Source: Desulfobulbus rhabdoformis (GTDB taxonomy: Bacteria > Desulfobacterota > Desulfobulbia > Desulfobulbales > Desulfobulbaceae). From it: a stretch of 64,000 nt of DNA. The position numbers were made by a program, and so were the translations under genes. The stretch covers positions 1 through 64,000 of the forward strand of contig NZ_JAFFQA010000009.1 of assembly GCF_016919065.1 (NCBI RefSeq). The letters are read 5' to 3'. Below the pieces are notes generated by a model. It was not told the DNA's origin, ran no database searches, and worked only from the letters and a program-made list of their open reading frames with translations. Shown piece after piece: positions 17,957 through 26,579 of the stretch; within the stretch, counting starts at the first letter, position 1; the number at the start of each line of letters is the position of its first letter.

Positions 17957-20170
17957 TTATTTATTTTTTCTCTTGGCTATTTTTTTGCTGTACTGCCGTT
18001 TAAACATTCGCCTGGCTTCGGCGAGACGTTTTTCGCTGTTTTCAATCTGCAGTTCCTGCGCAGAACATTGTTCCTCATCCTTTTCCGGCTGGCGCTGGAT
18101 ATAACTGCCATCCGATTGCATCTCCCAGGCTCCCCGCTTATCAGCAAGTTGGAGATCCAACACTTCCCGTAGCTGTTTTTGCAACCCTGTTGTTTCGACC
18201 GGAGCAATCACCTCAACCCGTCGATCAAGGTTTCGTTTCATGATATCAGCCGACCCGATGTAGTACTGTTCTCTACCGTTGTTGGCAAAATAGTATATGC
18301 GGGCATGTTCCAGAAAACGCCCAACAAGCGATATAACGTGAATATTTTCAGAGAGACCGGGAATACCAGGGCGAAGCAGGCAGCTATCACGCACTATGAG
18401 ATCTACGTGCACCCCGGCCTGAGAAGCAGTATACAAGGCCATAATGATATCCTGATCCGTGAGAGCATTGGTCTTCATCTGAATCAGTCCCTTTTTCCCT
18501 TTTTTCTGATGCTCTATCTCCCGTTTGATATTCTCCAACAAGGTCCTTTTCAGAATTTTTGGCGAAGGCAACAGTTTCTGGTAATTTCGGGATGGTGCGT
18601 ATCCCAGGGTAAGAAAGTTAAAAAACTCCGTCAAATCGTTGCCAATTTCATTATCGCAGGTCAATAATCCCAGATCACTGTAAGCTCGAGCAGTTCCAGC
18701 GTGATAGTTGCCTGTACCGATATGCGCATAACGCTTGAGCCCTTCATAATCACGCCGCACTACAAAGATGACTTTGGAATGGGTCTTCAATCCAACCACC
18801 CCATAGGTAACGTGAATGCCGGCCTGCTCCAGATGGGCCGCCCAATGGATATTGGCCGATTCATCAAAGCGAGCCATCAGTTCAACCACAACAGCCACCT
18901 GCTTACCGTTGCGGGCTGCATCCAGAAGGTATTGAATGATCTGAGAGTTTGCCGAGGTTCGATACAACGTCATTTTGATCACCAATACTTTGGGATCGAC
19001 ACTGGCTTCCTGCAGAAAACGCTCAACTGAGGAGCTGAACGATTCATAGGGATGCTGGAGCAGAAAAGGCCCTTCCTCACGGATGAGATGAAATATACTG
19101 GGGAAATCTCCGGCAAGTCTATAATGATCAAGGGGTTGATGCGGTGGAAAGTGCAGCTCCTGTTTATCGATGGACACAATTTCCATTAAATCGCGCTTGC
19201 CCATGATACCGTCAACGGTGAAAACATCCTTGCGAGAGTCGATACCCAGATGGGCGGCCAGCATGCCCCGATGTTCACGGGTCATGGAGCCATCTACCTC
19301 CAGCCGTACAATCTCTGCAAATTTTCTATCCTGCAAGGCTGTTTCGATCATTGAGAGCAGATCGAGCGCCTGTTCCGACCACTGCTCGGTGATGGCATTG
19401 CGAGTGACGCGGAAAAGCTCGCAGCTTTCTATAACCATGTCAGGAAAAATTGTTTCCAGGTTATGGGCAATGAGATCCTCAAAGAGCACATATCTGTGGG
19501 TTCCATGTTCAATGGGAATAAACCGGGTTATGCCTGTGCCAGTGGTTGGCACCTTGATGCGATTGAGAAAGATATGCTCCTCATCCTTGTGGCGCGTGGC
19601 GACCAGGAGATTAAGTGACAGGTTGGAAATAAATGGAAAAGGGTGGGCAGGGTCCATCCCCTGCGGTGTAAGCAGGGGATAAATAAGTTCATGAAAATAA
19701 CTGGCCAACTGCTCGCGCTCTTGAGCGTTAAGCTCACTGTATTTCAGAATATGGATATCATGCAGTGCAAGCAGGTGGAGGAGTTCTCTTTCTAGCTTTT
19801 GCTGCTCTTCCAGCAGCTGACGAATCATCTCGTAACTCTCATCGATCTGCTGCTGAGGGGTCCGGCCATCACTGGAAAGGAGTTTGAGCCCGGCACCGAC
19901 CTGCTGTTTGAGGCCGCCGATACGCTTCATGAAAAATTCGTCTAAATTGGAGCCAATAACCGAAAGGAAAAACACACGCTCCAGAAGAGGATTGCGTTCA
20001 TCTTTACTTTCGTTGAAAACACGGCGGTTAAATTCGAGCCAACTCAGCTCTCTATTCAGATACCACTGGGGAGCAGTCAAATCTGTGATCTGTTCCAAAG
20101 CAGGAACAGGTGTCTGCTCTGAAGAATGCTGCTCCGAGAAATTGGAATCGGAGTGTGCCAGATTTTCCAT
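17957..20170 (-). CDS. ppk1: Polyphosphate kinase 1
   Basis: A 737-residue Ppk1, which polymerises the gamma-phosphate of ATP into inorganic polyphosphate. The N-domain begins YLNRELSWLEFNRRV, the family signature, followed by SNLDEFFMKRI. The catalytic phosphohistidine is in GLKTHSKV and the second HKD-like histidine is in the ARIYYF/GSADIMKRNLDRRVE region. I prefer the ATG at 20170, preceded by GGAGG with a 9-base gap, over an in-frame start at 20263 that would add 31 residues without family similarity. The C-terminus carries a basic, Lys/Arg-rich tail beyond the usual end. It is monocistronic; a methyltransferase gene lies 183 bp upstream on the same strand. Confidence 0.96.
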   Translation of the reverse strand: MENLAHSDSNFSEQHSSEQTPVPALEQITDLTAPQWYLNRELSWLEFNRRVFNESKDERNPLLERVFFLSVIGSNLDEFFMKRIGGLKQQVGAGLKLLSSDGRTPQQQIDESYEMIRQLLEEQQKLERELLHLLALHDIHILKYSELNAQEREQLASYFHELIYPLLTPQGMDPAHPFPFISNLSLNLLVATRHKDEEHIFLNRIKVPTTGTGITRFIPIEHGTHRYVLFEDLIAHNLETIFPDMVIESCELFRVTRNAITEQWSEQALDLLSMIETALQDRKFAEIVRLEVDGSMTREHRGMLAAHLGIDSRKDVFTVDGIMGKRDLMEIVSIDKQELHFPPHQPLDHYRLAGDFPSIFHLIREEGPFLLQHPYESFSSSVERFLQEASVDPKVLVIKMTLYRTSANSQIIQYLLDAARNGKQVAVVVELMARFDESANIHWAAHLEQAGIHVTYGVVGLKTHSKVIFVVRRDYEGLKRYAHIGTGNYHAGTARAYSDLGLLTCDNEIGNDLTEFFNFLTLGYAPSRNYQKLLPSPKILKRTLLENIKREIEHQKKGKKGLIQMKTNALTDQDIIMALYTASQAGVHVDLIVRDSCLLRPGIPGLSENIHVISLVGRFLEHARIYYFANNGREQYYIGSADIMKRNLDRRVEVIAPVETTGLQKQLREVLDLQLADKRGAWEMQSDGSYIQRQPEKDEEQCSAQELQIENSEKRLAEARRMFKRQYSKKIAKRKNK

Positions 20171-20352
20171 AAGTATGAGCCTCCACGAAAGCTGACTAAG
20201 CCTGAACTCCTTGAACTTACTGTACTTCAGACTAAAAACTGAACATCTTTTGTAAAAATTCACCTTTTGGCAAAAACAAACGTCTCTTCATGCAGTCAGA
20301 GAGCTGTAAAGAACGCCAGAAAAGTGAAACCAGGGGAACGAAACGGGTGAGG

Positions 20353-20994
20353 TCAGGGTGTTGCAGGTTTCCCTGCCGTTAAAAGAAAGACACTGAAGCT
20401 GGACTCGTTTTGCTGGCTATCAGCTTTTACAATGTGCGTTGCGGTTTCAATGGTCACATTGATAAAACCGGCCTGGCAAAAGATTTCATGAAGCCGATCC
20501 CGTTCGAACCCGAAATGATACACTCCCGTATTATCGCCATGAAACCTTCCGTCCTCTGCATCAAGGTCTGCAATGCATATCCCCCCTCCCGGCATCAGGA
20601 GACGATACAGCTGCTGCAGTAAAATATCGATGGCCTTGACGTGGTGGAATGTCATACTTGAAACGATTAGATCATATTTTCCGGGAAGACTCTGCCCTTG
20701 GGTAAAATCATATTGAAAGGTTCGAGCGTTGGACAATTTGAGATTGGAAATTTTGCGTTTAAGCACTTCAAGCATTCCATTTGAACTGTCTACACCGGTA
20801 ATGGAATGAACAAGGGGTTGAAGTTGCATGGTGATCAGACCAGTACCACAGCCAAAATCCAACACATCAAGGGAGCCCGTCTCAGGAATTTTTTTCAGGA
20901 TCGCATCTGCAATCTCTTGGGCAAGCAACACCCGTTGCGAGCGCTTATCCCAATGTTCAGCAGCAAAGTCAAAATTCCGGTGTTCTATACTCAT
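20353..20994 (-). CDS. Class I SAM-dependent methyltransferase
   Basis: A 213-residue cytoplasmic methyltransferase of the Methyltransf_11/UbiE-like type. Motif I is LDVLDFGCGTGLITMQL (about residues 41-57), with the acidic SAM-ribose ligand in ITGVDSS, and later motifs are DLIVSSMTFHHV and LMPGGGICIADLD. The N-terminal FDFAAEHWDKRSQR helix resembles the ubiquinone/menaquinone and small-molecule methyltransferases. The substrate cannot be told. No other gene appears to share its transcript; about 720 bp of non-coding DNA lies upstream. Confidence 0.88.
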   Translation of the reverse strand: MSIEHRNFDFAAEHWDKRSQRVLLAQEIADAILKKIPETGSLDVLDFGCGTGLITMQLQPLVHSITGVDSSNGMLEVLKRKISNLKLSNARTFQYDFTQGQSLPGKYDLIVSSMTFHHVKAIDILLQQLYRLLMPGGGICIADLDAEDGRFHGDNTGVYHFGFERDRLHEIFCQAGFINVTIETATHIVKADSQQNESSFSVFLLTAGKPATP

Positions 20995-20999
20995 TGGCC

Positions 21000-21718
21000 C
21001 CCTCTTTCTTCAGTGGCGAGCTGGCATGAGAGCACATACCAGGCAGACTGTTGACTGTTTTTGTTCTCATGAAGCAAGGCTCGCGTGCAGAATACCTGAA
21101 GCCCCACAGATCAAGATGCAGACAAAAAAGCAGAACTGATACAGAAGTGCATAGAGCATTCACTCTTTTGCACCCCGTACAAAAGAGTTATAGAGATAGA
21201 TCCTAAACGAATACTCTATAAAGTACAATACTGGTCTCTATTTTTACACTCCTTCCCTAAGAGTACATATTCCTCTTCTACCACGAAAAATTTTAATACC
21301 GGTTTCTTTTCATGAACAATTTCACCCCGAATTCATTGATAGCCAAAGAACGTATCCCGTCGAGAACTCCGACCATCATGGAAAAAAGCAGGATACGCTC
21401 AAAAAAAAATATAATTTTTTTTACCAATCAAAAATTCGATTCTCTGGCAAGAAAAAACAAATAATTTAAACTAGATACCACTGAAATCCCATCTATTTTC
21501 CTTCAATCATCTTCTATTTGTTTCTTGTTAGGCTTGTGTGAGTATGGTACTTTCAGGCCAAATTTTTATACTTTTTTGAGCATCACCTTCACCTTTTGAA
21601 GGATTTGCAACACGTTAGGAAAATTTGGTTCCCGAATCGAATTGAGCCATAAAGCACACTATTTTCTGTACGGTTCTGATGTTCATCATCACAAAAAACA
21701 CAGAAGAAAGAGGACACA
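21000..21718. other. Long intergenic region between methyltransferase and porin genes
   Basis: About 720 bp without a supportable gene between divergent genes. It holds the inverted repeat at 21162-21188, a CGTATCC/GGATACG pair (about 21351-21397) and AT-rich DNA near 21400-21470, presumably containing the promoters of both flanking genes. I cannot place a consensus sigma-70 or sigma-54 promoter with confidence. Confidence 0.5.
21162..21188. promoter_or_regulatory. Inverted repeat upstream of the methyltransferase gene
   Basis: ACTCTTTTG (21162-21170) and CAAAAGAGT (21180-21188) form a perfect 9-bp inverted repeat around a 9-base spacer. The 18-base centre-to-centre geometry of half sites is typical of dimeric regulators. 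No T-run follows, so a terminator is less likely. Confidence 0.35.
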
Positions 21719-23044
21719 ATGAACACTAAAACAAAATTACCCGTAGCAGCGGCATCTCTGCTGCTCTCCGCCGTTCTCATGGGTGGCACCGTTCAGGCAG
21801 AAGAGGCCACCAGCCCCCTCCAGTTCTGGAGCGGCGATAACGGCTCCTACGCTAAAGTTACCTTTGGCGCATCCTTTGGCTTCTTTGCTCAAAGCAACAC
21901 TTCATTCGGCGCAAACGTCGACTCTGATTCTTGGATGGAATCTGTCATTCGTCCCGGTCTGGAGTTCAATTTTGGTTTGGATAACACCCAGTCTATCTAC
22001 GGCGCCTTGGACATCACCCAGTCAAATACCTTTGGCGGCAACGATGCATCACTGTCCAATGTTGGTTATGATGATCATTCATTGCGCTTTGATCACGCTT
22101 ACATAGGGTGGAAATCAGGTGACCTCTTCAGTGCTCTGGGAGAAGATGCCATTGACGTTAAAATCGGTCGGGATAAATATGTAGTCGGCAATGGTTTCCT
22201 TTTTGCGAACCAAGGAGGTGCGGGCTGGGGACGTGCTGCATACTGGATTGGCGGCCGGAACAGTGCCGACTACTTAGGTGTCATCAAGATGACAAGTGGC
22301 AATTGGTCTGGCGATGTTGCTTATTTTAAAGCAGACAATACTGGTAGTGCTGACACCAAAGTTGGTGGCGGTAACGTAGAGTACAATGAAGAGGGGATGT
22401 ACTACGTTGGTGCTGGTATCTATGGCGTTGATTCAGATACCGAAAAACGTGACTCCATGATGATCTACAATGGCCGCGTTGGGATCAACCCCTTCGCCAT
22501 CGCCGGTGTGGACGCGCTCAAACCTCTGCATCTGGAGTTTGAGTATGTCTATGAAGACAAGGATAACAATTTTAAAAACGGTAACGCTTGGTATGCTCAG
22601 ATCGGCTACACCTTCGAGAACTGTCCGTACACACCAACCCTCACCTACCGTTACGCCAGCTTTGATACCGAATACGACTCTATGTATTACGGTTCTACAG
22701 GATGGGAACAATGGTATCAGGGTGAGATCATTGGAGAATACGGTGTCGCTGTAGATGCAGACGACAACTCCTATTGGAACTCAAACCTTGAGACCCACAT
22801 GCTCAAGTTATCCGTACAACCTACCGATGCAGTTACCGTTACCATGGCATACTTGAACTATAACGAGTATAGCTCAGGTAAAGACATCGCTCAAGAATAC
22901 GATGTCATCGTCGACTGGAACGTCACGGACTATCTGTATCTCTCTCTCGTTGGTGGTATCGCTACCCCCGATGAAGTGTATGAAAAAAACGTTGGCGACG
23001 ACAACTGGTCGTACATGATGATCTTCGGTTCCATCTCTTTCTAA
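21719..23044 (+). CDS. Outer-membrane porin-like beta-barrel
   Basis: A 441-residue secreted protein. The signal peptide ends GGTVQA-EE (about residue 27). The rest is acidic, with few cysteines and many alternating aromatic/hydrophobic stretches such as DHAYIGWKSGDLF and YVVGNGFLFANQGG. It ends in a strand, YMMIFGSISF, with the terminal Phe typical of Gram-negative outer-membrane barrels recognised by the BAM complex. It most resembles porins of deltaproteobacteria and alginate-export-like barrels; the permeant solute is not predictable. An AAGAGGA site lies before the ATG and an intrinsic terminator follows within 35 bp, so it is a single-gene unit with probably high expression. Confidence 0.85.
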   Translation: MNTKTKLPVAAASLLLSAVLMGGTVQAEEATSPLQFWSGDNGSYAKVTFGASFGFFAQSNTSFGANVDSDSWMESVIRPGLEFNFGLDNTQSIYGALDITQSNTFGGNDASLSNVGYDDHSLRFDHAYIGWKSGDLFSALGEDAIDVKIGRDKYVVGNGFLFANQGGAGWGRAAYWIGGRNSADYLGVIKMTSGNWSGDVAYFKADNTGSADTKVGGGNVEYNEEGMYYVGAGIYGVDSDTEKRDSMMIYNGRVGINPFAIAGVDALKPLHLEFEYVYEDKDNNFKNGNAWYAQIGYTFENCPYTPTLTYRYASFDTEYDSMYYGSTGWEQWYQGEIIGEYGVAVDADDNSYWNSNLETHMLKLSVQPTDAVTVTMAYLNYNEYSSGKDIAQEYDVIVDWNVTDYLYLSLVGGIATPDEVYEKNVGDDNWSYMMIFGSISF

Positions 23045-23076
23045 GCAGATTACCGAATTTTTCGTTGTTTCGCTTA

Positions 23077-23114
23077 AGCCACATCCCACCTAGCACGGGA
23101 TGTGGCTTTTTTTT
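23077..23114 (+). terminator. Intrinsic terminator of the porin gene
   Basis: AGCCACATCCC (23077-23087) pairs with GGGATGTGGCT (23097-23107) and is followed by an eight-base T-run, 33 bp after the porin stop. Confidence 0.92.
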
Positions 23115-23130
23115 ACCTTTTTTAGCTTAA

Positions 23131-23350
23131 ACCCGAATCCGTGACGGCGGGTGGTCACTGAACAACGCATCTTTTTAATAAGACGATCTATTTTTACAAA
23201 TTCATATATTGTTCAGTTGCTCCCGCCGCCCTTTGGGGCATCCATTAGCACACCACCTTCATTGCCTGTAACATACCGATAAAGTTTACTTTAATCGGCA
23301 TGTCACAAACAACGAAACTGGCGCACTGATGAATGCTCACGGATTCAGGT
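23131..23350. repeat. 220-bp repeat with CCTGAATCCGTGA-type ends, copy 1
   Basis: The left end ACCCGAATCCGTGACGGCGG and right end GCTCACGGATTCAGGT form terminal inverted repeats of 14 bp with one mismatch. A related but shorter copy lies at 29675-29793: both share GTGACGGCGGGTGG and GAACAACG after the left end and AATGAATGCTCACG before the right end. The right end abuts the stop codon of the minus-strand chemoreceptor. No reading frame is present. Confidence 0.7.
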
Positions 23351-25038
23351 TAAATCCTAAACTGCTCAACTATCTTTTTCAGATCTCTTGCCAAATTCTG
23401 TAGATCGCCCGCGCTGGCACTCACCTTCTTACTGCCATCCGCGATACCTGTGGACGAGACACCCACCCCGGTGATATCCTCTGTGATTGACGAGGCGACT
23501 GCCGAACTCTGATTCACGTTTTCATTGACCTCCTGCAAGCCCATGGATGCCTGGGATATGTTTCCAGCGATCTCTCGGGTTGCCTCAGCCTGCTCCCCGA
23601 CAGCACCGGCTATGGTACTTACGATTTCACCGACCTGATTGATCACCTTGGTAATGGAATCTATGTTCACAACCGTTTCAGAGGCGGTCTGTTGCACTCC
23701 ACTGATCTGCTCCTTGATATGCAAGGTAGCATCCGCAGTCTGCTTGGCCAGTTCCTTAATCTCATTAGCAACAACAGCAAACCCCTTGCCCGCTTCTCCG
23801 GCACGGGCCGCTTCGATGGTTGCGTTCAAGGCGAGCAAGTTGGTTTGTTCGGAAATTTCGGTGATGGTTTCCGTGACCTTGCCAATGGCCTGAGCGGCTT
23901 CGCCTAATGCATCCATCTTCGTCACGGTTTGGGCTGCCTGGTCGACCGCATTACCTGCGACCTGATTGGCCTGCTCAACGTTCTGGGCGATATCACTGAT
24001 TGTGGAGTTCATCTCCTCTGCAGCGGCTGCCACCATGCTGATATTGGTGGTCGACTCTTCCATGGCCGCAGCCACATTACCCAGGTTTGTATTCATTTCT
24101 TCTGCGGCAGCAGCAACGCTTTCCGCCTGTTTCGAGGCATTTCCCGACCCACTGGCCAGACCATCGGAAAGTTCAAGTAGCTCTCTGGATGAGCCATCCA
24201 ACGCCAAGGTATTCTGACTGATATGACCGATGATCCCCTGCATTTTTTCCATAAAGACATTCAGCCAGGTGCCGAGTTCCCCGATTTCATCCTGAGAGCG
24301 GATCGTCAGTCTTTTGGTCAGGTCACCCTCTCCCTCGGCAATATCCTGTAACCCGGACACAGCTTCCCGAATAGGTTTGGCAATAGCCAGACTGAGAATA
24401 AAAGCCATGGCGGCGGCAACCGCACACGCTGTTATCAGTATGCTCACAAAGGTAATAAGAGCCCTGCTGTAGGTAGCCTCGGCCTGCTCACGGGCTATTC
24501 CTGCGTTTTTTAATGTGATTTCAGTTAATTTATCTATATTACCTCGCGCCTTCTCAAAGAGCTCACTTGCCAGCCCAAGACTCAAAGCCATCGCCTGTTG
24601 ACGCGCCTCAGCTGTACCTGATTGCGCAAGATCCTCTACCTGACGGGATACCGGCTGCCAGGTCTTTCGATCTTGTTCAAAGGATTGAATAAGGGTGCGC
24701 TCCTCCTCAGAGGAAACCAATTGAGCGAACTTGCCAAAGCGATCAATGGCCTGTTGGATATTCTTTTCGTAATCATCCTTTAATGAGGTATATACCGATG
24801 AATGCACATCTGCAAATATCATTGTTCTCTCGGCGACAAGCGCCTGATGCAGATCACGATCTGCCTCAATGAGCAAATCCAGTGAAGGTAAACTGACGGA
24901 AAACAATGCGTTGAGATTTTGATTAATCAACGACATCCCGTGATAGGCTACCCAGCCGATCCCTGCCATGAACACGAGGATTAAAGTAAAGGTTGCTATC
25001 AGCTTATTCCGAATATTCAATCGACTAAACCCTATCAT
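23350..25038 (-). CDS. Methyl-accepting chemotaxis protein, four-helix-bundle type
   Basis: A 562-residue chemoreceptor. TM1 ([20 protein letters not shown], about residues 12-31) and TM2 (about 195-218) flank a roughly 160-residue helical periplasmic domain of the four-helix-bundle (4HB_MCP) type, which begins [25 protein letters not shown] domain follows, then the signalling coiled coil with the tip [19 protein letters not shown]. The ribosome-binding site is AAGGAG before the ATG. The stop TAA is followed directly by the CCTGAATCCGTGA end of a repeat. Orphan gene; ligand unknown. Confidence 0.94.
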   Translation of the reverse strand: MIGFSRLNIRNKLIATFTLILVFMAGIGWVAYHGMSLINQNLNALFSVSLPSLDLLIEADRDLHQALVAERTMIFADVHSSVYTSLKDDYEKNIQQAIDRFGKFAQLVSSEEERTLIQSFEQDRKTWQPVSRQVEDLAQSGTAEARQQAMALSLGLASELFEKARGNIDKLTEITLKNAGIAREQAEATYSRALITFVSILITACAVAAAMAFILSLAIAKPIREAVSGLQDIAEGEGDLTKRLTIRSQDEIGELGTWLNVFMEKMQGIIGHISQNTLALDGSSRELLELSDGLASGSGNASKQAESVAAAAEEMNTNLGNVAAAMEESTTNISMVAAAAEEMNSTISDIAQNVEQANQVAGNAVDQAAQTVTKMDALGEAAQAIGKVTETITEISEQTNLLALNATIEAARAGEAGKGFAVVANEIKELAKQTADATLHIKEQISGVQQTASETVVNIDSITKVINQVGEIVSTIAGAVGEQAEATREIAGNISQASMGLQEVNENVNQSSAVASSITEDITGVGVSSTGIADGSKKVSASAGDLQNLARDLKKIVEQFRI

Positions 25039-25278
25039 AATGCGGACTCCTTAAACGTGTTCTCATTTACGGGGTATTTTTTCTTCTTAATCCGGGATGA
25101 CAGTATTTTGTTCCTTTATCATGGTATACGTCAAAAAATAGTGCTCCACAAATGCATTGTATGGTGAACATCAAATATTCCGACAATTTATGTTTCAAAT
25201 GCAGTTAAAATGGAAAGAATAAGGGTTTTCCCTTAATGCACCTGTGCTCGTCTATTTATATCCAAAAACGGTACCAGA

Positions 25279-25452
25279 ATGAAGCTGTGTTTCCTTTTTG
25301 GCGGAGACCTTTACGAATTTGAGGATATCCCCAGGATGACGAGCTTTCACTCCACCCAAAACGATTTATCCTCTAAATGGAAAATCACGGCTAACCTTGG
25401 CACAGTCTCTCAAAATATCAGTATCCTGGAGGAGTTCTTGAAAATTGATTGA
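25279..25452 (+). CDS. Possible 57-residue small protein
   Basis: An ATG-to-TGA frame in the 600-bp gap after the chemoreceptor encodes a polar peptide beginning MKLCFLFGGDLYEFED and ending ILEEFLKID. Its composition is plausible for a real soluble protein or a gene fragment, but there is no good ribosome-binding site and I recognise no family. The rest of the gap (25039-25278 and 25453-25700) holds a small TAAGGG-TTTT-CCCTTA hairpin (25220-25235) and a lone CTCACGCATTCAGGG unit (25516-25530). Confidence 0.3.
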   Translation: MKLCFLFGGDLYEFEDIPRMTSFHSTQNDLSSKWKITANLGTVSQNISILEEFLKID

Positions 25453-25700
25453 GAAGGAAGGAAAAAACAGAGAACTTACAGAGGCCAGTTCGAGATGGCC
25501 CAAAGGTGATGGAGACTCACGCATTCAGGGAGTATTGCAACATACCTACTCAGAATATACAGGCAGCTCCGCATTTCTTTGACAGAGAGAAAATGAAAAC
25601 GATATACTAACGTGACTGGTGCAGCTGTTCCTGTACGACGGTCATGTATCTTTCCTCTACCGTTTACTTCCTCAAGTTGAGCTTGAAATTTCCGCCGAAC

Positions 25701-26432
25701 ATGTCGAAAACTCAGATTAAGGCCTATGTCGACTCTGCTAAAAACAGGCTGTACCTTACCCTTTCAGGAAAGATCGACGCTCCTTCCTTAGAAAAACTAT
25801 ATACGGAAGTTCGTTTTGCGGTTGCCGACCTCAAGCCAGGATTTGAGGTGGTGAACGATATTTCTCGGTGTCAACTGATCTATGTCGCAGGCCTTCCGGT
25901 CTTCAAAAAAATCATTGATTACCTTCTCGTCCACAAGGCTGGGGAAATAGTGAGGATTATAGATAAAGACAACATCAGTTGTCGGCAAATTCTCAGCTTT
26001 ACCGATCAGATAAACAGCTATCAACCATTGTACGTGGACTCTTCGGAGCATGCCGAACAGCAACTTGAATCTATGACACCAAGGGGCGGCATTCGCCTCA
26101 AACTGCGTCATCTCCGCATATCCTATGATTCCCCTGCTGGAAGTGGAGAGGCAAAGATTAGCGATATTTCAATTAGTGGATGTGGTGTGTGCCAGGCCAC
26201 CCTTGTTTTGCCGGTTGGTACCGATTTTGAGGGGCATATAGCCTTTCCCTCACACCCTCCGCTCATAGGTCAAGTCCAGCTGAAGGCCACAGTGGTCCGC
26301 ACAAGCGACGATGGTTTCGGTGCTAAATTCCTTGGAATCAGCGAAGAATTCCGTGAGCAGCTTTACCTGCGGCTTCTCCATGAAGCTTGCCAGTCTGCAT
26401 TCAATAGGCGACCTGATCTCTCTCCCGAATGA
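25701..26432 (+). CDS. PilZ-like domain protein with N-terminal STAS-like region
   Basis: A 243-residue cytoplasmic protein. The first ~120 residues (KAYVDSAKNRLYLTLSGKID onward) have the strand/helix pattern of a STAS or SpoIIAA-like domain. The C-terminal ~110 residues resemble PilZ, with KISDISISGCGV in place of the usual DxSxxG strand and a GAKFLGISEEFREQL closing segment. PilZ domains usually bind cyclic di-GMP through an RxxxR motif; KLRHLR at the domain start could serve, but this is not certain. I prefer ATG 25701 over 25644; neither has a clear ribosome-binding site. A link to motility or surface behaviour fits the surrounding chemoreceptors. Confidence 0.65.
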   Translation: MSKTQIKAYVDSAKNRLYLTLSGKIDAPSLEKLYTEVRFAVADLKPGFEVVNDISRCQLIYVAGLPVFKKIIDYLLVHKAGEIVRIIDKDNISCRQILSFTDQINSYQPLYVDSSEHAEQQLESMTPRGGIRLKLRHLRISYDSPAGSGEAKISDISISGCGVCQATLVLPVGTDFEGHIAFPSHPPLIGQVQLKATVVRTSDDGFGAKFLGISEEFREQLYLRLLHEACQSAFNRRPDLSPE

Positions 26433-26434
26433 AT

Positions 26435-26462
26435 AAAAAAGCCCCGCTGCAACCAGCGAGGC
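26435..26462 (-). terminator. Intrinsic terminator for the minus-strand CbbO gene
   Basis: Read on the minus strand, GCCTCGCTG-GTTG-CAGCGGGGC is followed by a T-run (the complement of 26435-26440). It lies about 115 bp beyond the stop of the CbbO-like gene, after the family-B MITE, and directly beyond the convergent PilZ-like gene. Confidence 0.65.
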
Positions 26463-26500
26463 GTAAATATTCTCGGCGTTCATCGCCTTGCACTTAACTC

Positions 26501-26579
26501 GTCCCCATCCAGAAATGGTCGTTTCGGAGTCGATGCTTCCCTGAACTTGAACAAAAATCCTTATTTCATACAGACACTA
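26501..26579. mobile_element. Family-B MITE, copy 1
   Basis: Read on the minus strand this begins TAGTGTCTGTATGAAATAAG, continues with GGATTTTTGTTCAAGTTC, and ends TTTCTGGATGGGGAC. The same landmarks occur at 55691-55792, with about three quarters of positions matching by eye. The TAG at its first end is the stop codon of the CbbO-like gene. Confidence 0.65.
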
